64,000 nt of DNA from NCBI RefSeq assembly GCF_017581965.1, contig NZ_JAGEVF010000001.1:62001-126000 (forward strand), read 5' to 3'. Positions 37,305-46,347 of the stretch are shown one piece after another. The stretch is from Winogradskyella pelagia (GTDB lineage: Bacteria > Bacteroidota > Bacteroidia > Flavobacteriales > Flavobacteriaceae). Numbering within the stretch: the stretch's first letter is position 1; each line of letters begins with the position of its first letter. Under the pieces are notes generated by a model. That model worked only from the letters and a program-made list of their open reading frames with translations, ran no database searches and had not been told where the DNA came from. Position numbers and translations under genes: made by a program.

Positions 37305-38423
37305 CTAGTGGTGCTCTCCTTCTTCTACCGCCATACCAATAAACAATGCCGAAAGCATCGTAAAAATATAAGCCTGAAGAAAAGCGACCAAAACCTCAAT
37401 TACCGTAATAAACATTGCAAGGACCAATGACAACGTGGTAGAACCAAATGCCGTCATATCTTTTTGCATTAAAATACCTATTGAAATCAAACTCATTACA
37501 ACAATATGCCCAGCGGTAATGTTTGCAAACAAACGTACCATCAATGCAAATGGCTTAATAAGTAAGGTACCTGCTAATTCAATTATTGCCAATAATGGCC
37601 TAATTAAATAAGGTACTCCTGGCATCCACAACTGGTGACTCCAAAAGTGTTTATTACTAGAAAAGAGATAAATTATTAATGTTATAATTGCTAAGGCTGC
37701 TGTCACGGCCAATTGCCCCGTAACATTAAAACCAAAAGGCGATAACCCAACAAGGTTTAATATCCAAATAAAGAAAAACACAGTCATTAAATACCCTGTA
37801 AATTGCCTGTATTTAGGACCAATGTTTGGTTTTGCGATTTCATCCCTAACATAAATAACCAATGGTTCTAGAACGCGTCCAAAACCTGTTGGTACAGATT
37901 TTTTCTTGTATTGCTTTGCTAATCCACCAAACCATAGCATCATTAAAAATCCTATGAGTAAAATACCAAATACACTTTTGGTTATTGACCAATCAAAAGG
38001 TTTAGAAGCGTTTGTAGGATGATGCTTCTCATCAAACTTTACAGTGTCTGCCCCAGCTTCCAATTCGTAAATGACGCCGTGGTTTTTCACAAAACGACTT
38101 CCGCTTCTTTCAACTACAACTTCTCCACTATCATCATGGTGAAATTCTGATGACATAAACGCTGTTAGTCCATTTTCACCCCAAAGAATTACAGGAAGTG
38201 GAAATCCCACCTCATGCTTTACACCATTAGAAAAATAATCGAACAAATGAAAATCGTGAGAATCCTTTACGTGGTGTTGTATGTACTCGTTGATTTCTTC
38301 TGGTGTATTTACCGGGTCTCCTTTTTTACCTTCGGTGTCTCCCAAAGACTCTAAAGCAAAGGGGTAAGTTGACCACGCTAAACAGAAACTTATAAAAATT
38401 ATTTTCTTAAAAGATGCCTTCAT
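37305..38423 (-). CDS. atpB: ATP synthase F0 subunit a
   Basis: Subunit a carries the proton half-channels. The 372-residue protein is longer than in E. coli because of an N-terminal signal-like segment (about 1-24) and a His/Asp-rich periplasmic region of about 130 residues, typical of Bacteroidota. The membrane domain follows, with the essential arginine R297 in ALMVRLFANITAGH. It ends 34 bp before atpE. Confidence 0.95.
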   Translation of the reverse strand: MKASFKKIIFISFCLAWSTYPFALESLGDTEGKKGDPVNTPEEINEYIQHHVKDSHDFHLFDYFSNGVKHEVGFPLPVILWGENGLTAFMSSEFHHDDSGEVVVERSGSRFVKNHGVIYELEAGADTVKFDEKHHPTNASKPFDWSITKSVFGILLIGFLMMLWFGGLAKQYKKKSVPTGFGRVLEPLVIYVRDEIAKPNIGPKYRQFTGYLMTVFFFIWILNLVGLSPFGFNVTGQLAVTAALAIITLIIYLFSSNKHFWSHQLWMPGVPYLIRPLLAIIELAGTLLIKPFALMVRLFANITAGHIVVMSLISIGILMQKDMTAFGSTTLSLVLAMFITVIEVLVAFLQAYIFTMLSALFIGMAVEEGEHH

Positions 38424-38491
38424 TTACACTTCTTATTTAATAGTGAAGCTCCAAAAATTCGGCGCAAAGGTATATATTTTTTTTAGAGTAA

Positions 38492-38905
38492 TTAGCCTTT
38501 AGGTATGTTTTTTTTAGGCATTGTGGCTTTGAGGATTTTCGAGCAAAACAAGGCTTCAAAAAATAAGGCTATTAGTGTTGGTAATAGCATTGAAATTGCC
38601 TCGAGCTGGGTTATTGGTCTCGAATCAAAAAATAAAGCTCTAAATACGATTATAAATACAATTGGTTTTACTAAAACAGTAGCTAAATAAATGAATCCTA
38701 AATTATCTGAAACAGCCTTTTTCTTTGAAAAAAATGAAAGTGCAATTAACAATACTAATGAAAATACAGCATTAAAAATAAAGATGCTTTTTGTAGGGAA
38801 ATCGGGCCTTAGCCTTTCTGCTGAAATTACGGCATCTTCAACAAAATAAAGGATACCTAAGGTTGCTAAAAACAAAACAAGAATTGCAATAAGCTGTCTG
38901 TGCAT
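38492..38905 (-). CDS. DUF6168 family membrane protein of the ATP synthase operon
   Basis: The 137-residue protein has four predicted membrane helices (about 5-22, 42-60, 70-90 and 105-125) and a basic C-terminus. It is a DUF6168-type protein that sits between atpZ and atpB, where other bacteria carry atpI. Its ATG overlaps the atpZ stop as TAATG, so the two are made together. A role in assembling the c-ring or in Mg2+ supply, as proposed for AtpI, is only inference. Confidence 0.75.
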   Translation of the reverse strand: MHRQLIAILVLFLATLGILYFVEDAVISAERLRPDFPTKSIFIFNAVFSLVLLIALSFFSKKKAVSDNLGFIYLATVLVKPIVFIIVFRALFFDSRPITQLEAISMLLPTLIALFFEALFCSKILKATMPKKNIPKG

Positions 38906-39159
38906 TATTGGTCGGAGTTAAAATGTTTTAGTCTACTGATAACTGAATACATGGCGCCAAAAACCGAAATTAATGTAATGGTGTTTTCTAAAAAGGTAGT
39001 TGACAATTCTTGGTCTAACCATTTTCCAAATAGATTACCCAAATAGATAATTAAGCCCATTTGTAATCCAATGCTAGAAAAAACAGCCCAATTTTTAAGA
39101 CCCTTGCCTTTCCTTCTGGATGGTTGTTTGTTGCGTTTGTTGTGGCTTGATTGGTTCAT
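38905..39159 (-). CDS. atpZ: AtpZ/AtpI family protein
   Basis: The 84-residue protein has a basic N-terminal tail (about 1-25) and two membrane helices with the family block SSIGLQMGLIIYLGNLFGKWLD. AtpZ/AtpI proteins accompany F0F1 assembly. The ATG at 39159 gives a 65-base overlap with the end of the bactofilin gene in another frame; there is no later ATG before the first helix, so the overlap seems real unless a non-ATG start is used. Confidence 0.85.
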   Translation of the reverse strand: MNQSSHNKRNKQPSRRKGKGLKNWAVFSSIGLQMGLIIYLGNLFGKWLDQELSTTFLENTITLISVFGAMYSVISRLKHFNSDQ

Positions 39160-39544
39160 TTGGTAATGCCTTTACAGTACCCTTCATACTACAAGTAGCG
39201 TTGAATGTCGCTCCTGGTTCTACCGCCAGTTTACTCGTATGGACCTCACCCTCTATATGCGCCGTAGATTTAAGTGACAGTGTCCCGGTTAAAATAAGTT
39301 TTCCTGAAAACTTACCCTCAAAATCAGCATTTTCTCCTTGGAGCGTACCTTTTATGAAGCCCGATTTACCAATGACCACCTTACCAGATGTTTTTACGTT
39401 GCCCTCAATAGTTCCATCAATTCTAAATGGCCCTTGGCTAGCAACATCGCCGACGATTTTTGTGCCTTTTGCTATTATATTCTGTTGAGTACTCGTTTCC
39501 ATAGTTTCTTGTTTTGGGTTTTTTTCTGAAGAAAACATATTCAT
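39095..39544 (-). CDS. Bactofilin (polymer-forming cytoskeletal protein)
   Basis: Bactofilins polymerise through a right-handed beta-helix and mark sites of wall growth or envelope machinery. The 149-residue protein has a polar N-terminal tail, the short-repeat beta-helix over about residues 22-120 (KIVGDVASQGPFRIDGTIEG pattern) and a Gln/Thr-rich tail. Start could be ATG at 39544 or 39538. It starts ten bases after the sprE stop and its last 65 bases are also the start of atpZ. Confidence 0.92.
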   Translation of the reverse strand: MNMFSSEKNPKQETMETSTQQNIIAKGTKIVGDVASQGPFRIDGTIEGNVKTSGKVVIGKSGFIKGTLQGENADFEGKFSGKLILTGTLSLKSTAHIEGEVHTSKLAVEPGATFNATCSMKGTVKALPNEPIKPQQTQQTTIQKERQGS

Positions 39545-39554
39545 CGTTTTAATG

Positions 39555-42170
39555 TTATTCTAATTTTAAATACGCATTTAAATTTTTATGACGTTGAATA
39601 ATAGCATAATTAGGTGAAGAGATAGCAAAATAGTCTCTTGTGATTTTAGGTTTTAGCGGTCGGCCTCTTTTATCCTTTTTATCTGATTGTAATAACTGCG
39701 CAAATCCTCTTGCCCCCTGAATACTCTTCAATCCGTGGACTACAATAAACAATGTGTTTTGATCATAGATATCTTTAGATACAGATAAGTCAAAGTATTC
39801 GATCTTTGCCACCTCTTGCTCTAAAATAGTTACAAAAGCTTCAACATCCTCTTTTGTGTCAACGTTGAACTGATAAATAACATTAAAGTACTCGGCCTTA
39901 TCGTCTGGCACAAATTCTTTTTTCTCTAAAGTGGGAATTGCATTATCTAGTATGTCTTGCGCCTTATCTCCTTCTTCAGTATTTACATAATTTAAAGCAA
40001 TATAATTTACACTTTCCTTGTAGGCTTCAAAACCGTAAAGTCTTCCTTTAGCCGAAGCTTTTAAAATTTCAAATTTTGGTACATACCCATCGCCTTCCAA
40101 CCTCTTAATTTGCTTATCAGCTTCAGCAATGACCTCTGCGTATTTTTGCTCATTAAATTTTTTATAGAGGTTTGTATACAATGCTTCAGGACTATTTTCG
40201 TCTTTAGCCAGTTCTGATTGCGGATTTAGCAAAATCTCTGCATACCTAGAATCTGGATAACTTGAAATAATGTGAGATTTCATAGCCTCTGCATTTCGGG
40301 TTAGCCCTAATTCACTATAGATTTTAAATAGGTTGTATTTTGAAGGTAAGACTAAGCGTTCCTCTGGACTGTTTTTCAAAAGTGTTTCAAATCGAGATTT
40401 AGAGAGCTCTAATTCTTTAAACTTTTCTTTGTAAATGATTCCGAGCTGGTAATAAGCAAAATTGCGCTCTTTACTAATACTATCTATTTGACCTTGCTCT
40501 TTAGGAAGCGATGCAATATAAGTCTCAGGGTCGTATTTCTGGTCTTCAAAGGTATCCTTGGCACCTGATTCCTTTAAGGCAACTACATTATTAGCCTTTT
40601 GGTTAGAAAGTCTCCAATTATCTTGTAATTTTCTATCTCCCCAAATATTTAAAAACTCATTTTTACCGTAAGCAACTGTACTAGGATTATAGAAATAAAA
40701 ACTACTACCACTGCCATTTTGGTTGAACCCACCACCGGGAAGCGAATTAGGATTATTTAAGGTTTTACCGGCTCTTGTATTTGCAGCTGCGGTTTTTGCA
40801 GCTATAGTATTTTTTTGCCGTTGTTCCTCCTTCTCCTTTAGCTCTTGTTCTTTTATGGCTTGTTCTTTCAAAAAGTCTACATAATCACTGTAGATTGCTA
40901 ATTGTTCTTCTTTTGAGAGACTTACAATATTTAGTATACTGTCATTGGCCTGCGCCACAGCTTCGTAGTAAATGACATCATCGAGATTTTCTCGCTTTTT
41001 CTTTATTATCCTAAATGGTTTTGTATTGGGCTGCATAGCTGTCATTGTACTATCGTAATAAAACCCAGCTGTTTTATAAATATTTCGCTCAAAATACATA
41101 TTACCAAGAGTCTCGTAATTAAGTGCCCTTAAATAATTGTCGGATGTTGTTTTGCGCAAGGATTTATTGTAATAGGCTTCTGCCATGCTATCTGAGGCTT
41201 GACCTCTATGATACTCAGCAATTCTGTAATAAATCTTATCTAAAAACGGTCTGTTTTCCCTATTTTCTTCAAGGTCTACTAAATACTCCTCGAACTCCAA
41301 AAGATTACCGTCCAAGGTGTTAAAATTATTAGATTTTTCTAGATGAGCATTAATATAAAACGACCTAGGAATATTGCGATGCATTTCAATTATGGCATCA
41401 AATTCTACATTAGCGCTATCCTTTTGCCCGAATTCATTAAACAATTGACCTCGGATATAATGGTATCTTGCTTTTTCGCGATTTATCTTAGTGGTATTTG
41501 CTGCGATTGCCAATTGCCCAAGTGCGCTATCCCTAGCCTCAATATTGATGTAGGCTTGTGCTAAAGCTGCAGTGGCATCTGCCAAGTCTTGGCCAGTTAT
41601 AACACCTTCCTCCTCTTCTAACAATCGTTTTAATCGCTTAATAGCTACCTTATTGTTGTCTAGACGCATATTGGATTTCTCGCGCCAAATCTTAACCTGA
41701 TTTATTTTATCGCTTGTTGGATATTTATTGAGGATGTTATTAAAAGCCGCCAAAGCAGGTACGAAGCGCTGATCGTAGTATCTCGATTTTCCCAACAATA
41801 AATAAGCCTCATCTATCTGATAGTTCTTTTCTTTACCGTCTATATTCATTCCGTGCTTCTGAATAGCCTTAATGGCCTTTTCTTCCGCACGCTCGAAATC
41901 TTGATTTCTTGACTCTCCGGGTAAGAACACATCCTCGCTAATGTTCATCCGTTCTACTGGAAGCAATTCCCAGAAATTTTCAGTAAACTCGTCGTTAACT
42001 GCAAGCTTACCACGTTCTAAAGCTAGCTCTCCGTTGTAAAGTATATTGTAGCGCGTACCTAGTGCGTGAAAATTACGATTAATAAAGGTGTCTTTTTTAC
42101 GCGAGCAACTTTGGGCGATAATCGCCATTACACAGCAAAGAAGTAATGAAGTTTTGTAATTGAGTTTCAA
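39555..42170 (-). CDS. sprE: T9SS/gliding TPR lipoprotein, SprE/PorW
   Basis: SprE (PorW) is an outer-membrane-associated lipoprotein needed for type IX secretion and gliding. The 871-residue length matches. The lipobox Cys is residue 22 (IIAQSC), followed by the characteristic start KDTFINRNFHALGTRYN and TPR-like repeats (for example AYLLLGKSRYYDQRF and ALNYETLGNMYFERN), then a Gln/Asn-rich linker near 460-500. The start codon is TTG, since the first ATG (codon 15) would cut the signal. It heads the unit that continues into bactofilin and the atp genes. Confidence 0.9.
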   Translation of the reverse strand: MKLNYKTSLLLCCVMAIIAQSCSRKKDTFINRNFHALGTRYNILYNGELALERGKLAVNDEFTENFWELLPVERMNISEDVFLPGESRNQDFERAEEKAIKAIQKHGMNIDGKEKNYQIDEAYLLLGKSRYYDQRFVPALAAFNNILNKYPTSDKINQVKIWREKSNMRLDNNKVAIKRLKRLLEEEEGVITGQDLADATAALAQAYINIEARDSALGQLAIAANTTKINREKARYHYIRGQLFNEFGQKDSANVEFDAIIEMHRNIPRSFYINAHLEKSNNFNTLDGNLLEFEEYLVDLEENRENRPFLDKIYYRIAEYHRGQASDSMAEAYYNKSLRKTTSDNYLRALNYETLGNMYFERNIYKTAGFYYDSTMTAMQPNTKPFRIIKKKRENLDDVIYYEAVAQANDSILNIVSLSKEEQLAIYSDYVDFLKEQAIKEQELKEKEEQRQKNTIAAKTAAANTRAGKTLNNPNSLPGGGFNQNGSGSSFYFYNPSTVAYGKNEFLNIWGDRKLQDNWRLSNQKANNVVALKESGAKDTFEDQKYDPETYIASLPKEQGQIDSISKERNFAYYQLGIIYKEKFKELELSKSRFETLLKNSPEERLVLPSKYNLFKIYSELGLTRNAEAMKSHIISSYPDSRYAEILLNPQSELAKDENSPEALYTNLYKKFNEQKYAEVIAEADKQIKRLEGDGYVPKFEILKASAKGRLYGFEAYKESVNYIALNYVNTEEGDKAQDILDNAIPTLEKKEFVPDDKAEYFNVIYQFNVDTKEDVEAFVTILEQEVAKIEYFDLSVSKDIYDQNTLFIVVHGLKSIQGARGFAQLLQSDKKDKRGRPLKPKITRDYFAISSPNYAIIQRHKNLNAYLKLE

Positions 42171-42298
42171 TATTGCTATTCTTAGACTAACAGATAACTG
42201 AAAAGTACGGATATTAGTGTGTTATGGGGTAAAAATAAACATCTTTTTGAATTTTTAAGACTACTTATGAGGTTTTTCCCGTGTTAAACGCTCTGAAA

Positions 42299-42333
42299 AA
42301 AAAAGCTTGTAATCCTTTAATTACAAGCTTTTT
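42299..42333 (-). terminator. Terminator of the PadR-ABC operon
   Basis: Minus-strand arms AAAAAGCTTGTAAT and ATTACAAGCTTTTT form a perfect stem of about 13-14 bp followed by a T run, 28 bp past the ABC ATPase stop. Confidence 0.92.
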
Positions 42334-42360
42334 ATAGCTATTTAACAGAATGAAATATAT

Positions 42361-43083
42361 CTATTCCTCTTCTTCAACGGTCTCTAACCGCCCCGCAAAA
42401 TGTACCTCCAGTTCTTTTAAAGTCGCTGGACTGGTCTTTAAGTCCTTAACTACATCGCCCTTCTCAAGCACAACGATGCGCTCGCAAACATCTGTAACGT
42501 GCATTAAGTCGTGGCTAGAGATTAAGATGGTAACACCTTGTTTTTCGGCAAGATCTTTTAATATTTGTTTTAACCGTATCTGTGTTGTAGGGTCTAGATT
42601 AGCAAATGGTTCGTCAAGTACAATAACCTCTGGATTACCAATCAATGCGGCCACAATACCTGCCTTTTTCTGATTTCCTTTACTTAAGTCTCTTAGATAC
42701 TTCTTTTTGCCAATAATTTCGCCATTGAAGAAGTCTTCAAATTGTGAGGTCAATGCATCTACATCTGCTTTGTTCTGGCCCCTTAAATCACCAATAAAGT
42801 AGAAGTATTCCTCTGGTGTGAGGTAACCGATTAAGAAGCTTTCATCTATAAAAGCCGAAGTAAACGGTTTCCAATCCTCGCTTTCATCCACAACGATTTC
42901 GTTATTGGTAATACGACCTGTTGATGGTTTAATTAAATCTAATAATAGACTGAAATACGTTGTTTTCCCTGCACCATTATTTCCTACTAATCCAAAACTC
43001 TGACCTTTTGGAATAGTTAATTCTTCTATATTTAAAACAGTATTTCCGTTGTAAGATTTTGTAAGCTCTTTAGTGTATATCAT
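42361..43083 (-). CDS. ABC transporter ATP-binding protein
   Basis: The 240-residue ATPase powers the adjacent DUF5687 permease. It shows Walker A GNNGAGKTT (about 34-42), the signature LSKGNQKK, Walker B VIVLDEPFANLDP and the switch His in ISSHDLMHV. It belongs to the exporter-like class (Nat/bacitracin-efflux type). The C-terminus is acidic (TVEEEE). It starts 14 bp after the permease stop and is the last gene of the operon. Confidence 0.93.
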   Translation of the reverse strand: MIYTKELTKSYNGNTVLNIEELTIPKGQSFGLVGNNGAGKTTYFSLLLDLIKPSTGRITNNEIVVDESEDWKPFTSAFIDESFLIGYLTPEEYFYFIGDLRGQNKADVDALTSQFEDFFNGEIIGKKKYLRDLSKGNQKKAGIVAALIGNPEVIVLDEPFANLDPTTQIRLKQILKDLAEKQGVTILISSHDLMHVTDVCERIVVLEKGDVVKDLKTSPATLKELEVHFAGRLETVEEEE

Positions 43084-43097
43084 AACTTATTATGGTA

Positions 43098-44576
43098 TTA
43101 ATTGTCTTGACTAAAAGCGTCAATCATTTTGTATTTAGCATTTAAATAGCGTTGCGTAATCTGTTTCATTAATTTTTTATGAAGTACAATACCAACAACT
43201 CCTGCAACTATCAATATTGCTATTCCGGCCTCGAAACCAACAAGCCAATTAGCCAAAGCAAAAATAAGCATTGGTAGTATCATTAAGGGTAATCCTATTA
43301 TCCATTGCACGGCACCTGTACCTTGATAGTTAAATGCTGCACGCTGATTCAAATCAATCTTCTTTCTGTTGAAAGAACCACCATAAAGCATCACATGAGA
43401 ATTAACACCAATGTTATATATCGCTGCCGCAAAATGGGCAAGAAGGATTTTCCATCCAAAATATACGTATGGTATACTTAGAATAAACATTAAGGCAACA
43501 CTCAATACCATTAATATAAATTTGGAGCGCAAATATTGCTCATACTTTATATTTTGACTCATTAGCATTTTATAATAGCTACTATCCCAAGCTGGAATAA
43601 ACTGCCCAAAATTGATGAGAAAAATGCCTGTTACAAATATGCCTATAAACGGATAAATCCAAACTAAATCCCTATAAATCTCTTGCGGGTAGAAAAACAG
43701 ACCATATAACAATCCTATTACCATGATAAATACAGAAGATTTAGTACGCTTATTTCTCCAAATTAATTTAAGGTCTAGCTGCATAAATGGTGCGATATCT
43801 CCAAAGCGCTTAGTCCATGCCAAATCTGCTACTTTAACCTCTGTAACTTTAGACTTTAACGATGCGTCTAAGAATAATTTACCTTTTAAGATTTTAAAAT
43901 TAAACCCATAACAAAACAATAGTATGGCCAAGGGCGCTAAAATAAGTATTGGGTTATTGGCAATACCTATAAACGCATCACCAATTAAAGATGACATAGA
44001 AACAATGCTAAAGGCATCTAAAGCGTATAGTGTACCCACAACAGCAATTAATGGTAAAAACGATAGTTCAGTCTCCGCAGAAAAAGCCTCAATAATAAAG
44101 TTTAGGAAATTAATGATCAGCACAACACTAATGAGCGTAAACATCCATGTCAGTACCATTGACGAGTCTTTACCATCTGCAATAAGCATAATACTAAAAG
44201 GAATTATGGCAAATAATGGCAAGAAATTAAAAAAAGAAAAGGCTGATTTCCCTAAAACAAAATGAACTACCGTTGACCGTTTTATAGGTAATGTGAGTAA
44301 GGGTTTTACACTCATAACTGGCAATTTTTGTAAAAAGAACCGCATCATTAAGTCAACAATGATCCAGAAAAACATAAAGCCATTAACTACAACAAATGGA
44401 TCTTGTTCTGGGTAGACTTTCTTTAAAATAGGTAACAAGCCAAAGCCTAATGCCAAGAAAATCACAATAAAGTAAAGTGCCAAGAACACCAAAAGGATAT
44501 TAAGTGCTAGATTTTTTTGCCAATAAGAGGAACGGAAATATTGCTTCCATTCTAAATTTAAAAAATGCTTAATCAT
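43098..44576 (-). CDS. DUF5687 ABC transporter permease
   Basis: The 492-residue protein has about 10-12 membrane helices and the DUF5687 start (FLNLEWKQYFRSSYWQKNL). This family is the membrane half of a Bacteroidota ABC exporter; the substrate is unknown. The SVKPLLTLPIKRSTVVHFVLGKS segment is typical of its first cytoplasmic loop. It lies between the second membrane protein (42 bp upstream) and the ATPase. Confidence 0.87.
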   Translation of the reverse strand: MIKHFLNLEWKQYFRSSYWQKNLALNILLVFLALYFIVIFLALGFGLLPILKKVYPEQDPFVVVNGFMFFWIIVDLMMRFFLQKLPVMSVKPLLTLPIKRSTVVHFVLGKSAFSFFNFLPLFAIIPFSIMLIADGKDSSMVLTWMFTLISVVLIINFLNFIIEAFSAETELSFLPLIAVVGTLYALDAFSIVSMSSLIGDAFIGIANNPILILAPLAILLFCYGFNFKILKGKLFLDASLKSKVTEVKVADLAWTKRFGDIAPFMQLDLKLIWRNKRTKSSVFIMVIGLLYGLFFYPQEIYRDLVWIYPFIGIFVTGIFLINFGQFIPAWDSSYYKMLMSQNIKYEQYLRSKFILMVLSVALMFILSIPYVYFGWKILLAHFAAAIYNIGVNSHVMLYGGSFNRKKIDLNQRAAFNYQGTGAVQWIIGLPLMILPMLIFALANWLVGFEAGIAILIVAGVVGIVLHKKLMKQITQRYLNAKYKMIDAFSQDN

Positions 44577-44618
44577 AGCGTTTGGTTAGTTTTTGTGAAG
44601 AGTTAGTAGCTCTTATTT

Positions 44619-45305
44619 TCAATTTGTTACAAATGTAGGATAAGTTTCTTTAAGGAGCTCGTTTGCCTTGCTTGGTAGGATTTGAAGACTTATCACCGAA
44701 ATAATTACCGCGAAGGTAAATAAAGCAGAAACAAATATGGCGACAACCGTCGAAGTTGGCGTGCTGGATAAATTAAAGACATTAAAAATATTCAAAAGGC
44801 CAACAAAAACAACACCGCTTGCCTGCTGAAAAATAATATGTTCTAACAACCATTTTTTAGCTGTTTTCCGCCTTTTATTAAAAGCCCGATTTAGAAGAAT
44901 TGTTTTATAGCCAATCCATAACACAAAAAGGACATAAAAACCCAACAAAATGACTTCTGAAAGTTCAGACTTAAAAATCATGAGGAAAAAGAGAAAAAGA
45001 CTTAATGTAGCAATGAACTGTGGTACTTTAAACCACTCTTTAACCTCAGCAAAGAGAAATCTTCTATAATGCTTACCCATTGATTTCTCAGTTTCGGACA
45101 CTACGTCCATAAAACCAAATACTCCAAATTTTTTGAATTCAATATCCAAAGCCTCTTCAAAAGATAACTTTGGGTTGTCCTGCAATTGTGCTTCAATGCC
45201 ATTAGCCAAGTGATCCACAAGCTCCGTTTGTACATCGTACCATTCTACATAATGTTTTTGTGTAAATGTATATAATTGGTCTATATGGGCTTTAGTAAGC
45301 TTCAA
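44619..45305 (-). CDS. PadR-associated membrane protein 2
   Basis: The 228-residue protein has an N-terminal soluble helical domain (about 1-75, with WYDVQTELVDHLA) and about four to five membrane helices. It is a paralogue of the gene before it, sharing the pattern of aromatic-D-hydrophobic followed by E-hydrophobic-hydrophobic-DH. The layout resembles the HAAS/DUF1700 proteins found next to PadR regulators. The start is TTG overlapping the upstream stop as TTGA, a coupled start. Confidence 0.75.
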   Translation of the reverse strand: MKLTKAHIDQLYTFTQKHYVEWYDVQTELVDHLANGIEAQLQDNPKLSFEEALDIEFKKFGVFGFMDVVSETEKSMGKHYRRFLFAEVKEWFKVPQFIATLSLFLFFLMIFKSELSEVILLGFYVLFVLWIGYKTILLNRAFNKRRKTAKKWLLEHIIFQQASGVVFVGLLNIFNVFNLSSTPTSTVVAIFVSALFTFAVIISVISLQILPSKANELLKETYPTFVTN

Positions 45306-45979
45306 ACCGTTTCTTTGTTTAGTTTTTTATGAATAGCATTATATTCCTTGTACGTTTTTATATAAATTTTTATACCACCTATGGTGAACAAGACATTAGC
45401 GATAGTGGCCCAAAATACAATGATGTTCCGGGTGTTTATTGAAACGTCTATTAAACCACCTGGTTTTGGCAATTGATAGAACAATTGGGTCATTAGCATG
45501 GCAAAAATGACATAGAAAAAGCCATAAAAAACATAACCCGATTTCTTAATTCTTAACATGGTCACAGCATAATGAACAGTGAAAAATCCTAATGGGCCCA
45601 CAAAAAGCGCTATAGTTGTTAGATTGAATTGACCCAACGAACCGTTTTGTAATACGAGATAATATAAAAACACAAACAACAAGACAGCCAGTACACTTTT
45701 AAAACTCGTAAAAAGTGAGATAAAATTTTTAAAATAAGCAGCCCTAACTTTAGTGTTAATGGCTTTTAACCTTCTATTCTCTATGTCCTTTAGATTACCT
45801 AACCATCCTAATTTGTGAAGCGTATGCTTTAAAGAATTTTCAAAATCGTAACTCCCTTCTTTATTTTCCATATCACAAGCAATATGGTCTATCATCTCTA
45901 AGCGAATATCCCAATAGGAAATGCCATTTTCTTTGAGGTAATCTTCTATAAATTGAATATCTTCCTTAGTCATTTTCAT
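45302..45979 (-). CDS. PadR-associated membrane protein 1
   Basis: The 225-residue protein has the same plan as its neighbour: a soluble helical start (YWDIRLEMIDHIACDME, about 20-37) and about five membrane helices from residue 85 on. It begins four bases after the padR-like stop. In other bacteria such HAAS-type proteins are thought to sense or relay signals to the PadR regulator; here that is inference. The family name is not certain. Confidence 0.75.
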   Translation of the reverse strand: MKMTKEDIQFIEDYLKENGISYWDIRLEMIDHIACDMENKEGSYDFENSLKHTLHKLGWLGNLKDIENRRLKAINTKVRAAYFKNFISLFTSFKSVLAVLLFVFLYYLVLQNGSLGQFNLTTIALFVGPLGFFTVHYAVTMLRIKKSGYVFYGFFYVIFAMLMTQLFYQLPKPGGLIDVSINTRNIIVFWATIANVLFTIGGIKIYIKTYKEYNAIHKKLNKETV

Positions 45980-45983
45980 AACA

Positions 45984-46316
45984 TTATACCAATTTAGGGT
46001 TTACCAAACTTTGCATGGTTTTTATATAATCAGCAAGTTCTGATAGTTTATTTATAGTTTCTTTAGTGCCGTTTTCTGTAAGTTTATAATACTTGCGCAA
46101 CCTATTATCTACCTTAGCAACTTCAACATCGAGCAAGCCTTCCGCCTCTAGTTTGTGTAAGGCTGGGTATAAGGCGCCTTCTGTAATATTTAATTCGCCT
46201 TTGGTTATCGATTTAACCTTTTGAGTAATTTCGTAGCCATACATTTTATCGTGCTCAGTTAGCAGCTTTAAAATAATGGTATTTAAACTTCCCTTATATA
46301 ATTTTGAATTACTCAT
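45984..46316 (-). CDS. PadR family transcriptional regulator
   Basis: This is a 110-residue winged-helix repressor of the PadR type, with the N-terminal block SKLYKGSLNTIILKLL, the GYEITQKV recognition region and the beta-wing ITEGALYPALHKLEAEGLL. PadR proteins repress their own operon and lose DNA binding on ligand or signal. ATG at 46316 is used; an in-frame GTG at 46322 is also possible. It leads the membrane protein and ABC genes and lies 25 bp after the barrel gene. Confidence 0.93.
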   Translation of the reverse strand: MSNSKLYKGSLNTIILKLLTEHDKMYGYEITQKVKSITKGELNITEGALYPALHKLEAEGLLDVEVAKVDNRLRKYYKLTENGTKETINKLSELADYIKTMQSLVNPKLV

Positions 46317-46347
46317 AAACACTTTGTTACTGTCCTATTCTCTATTA

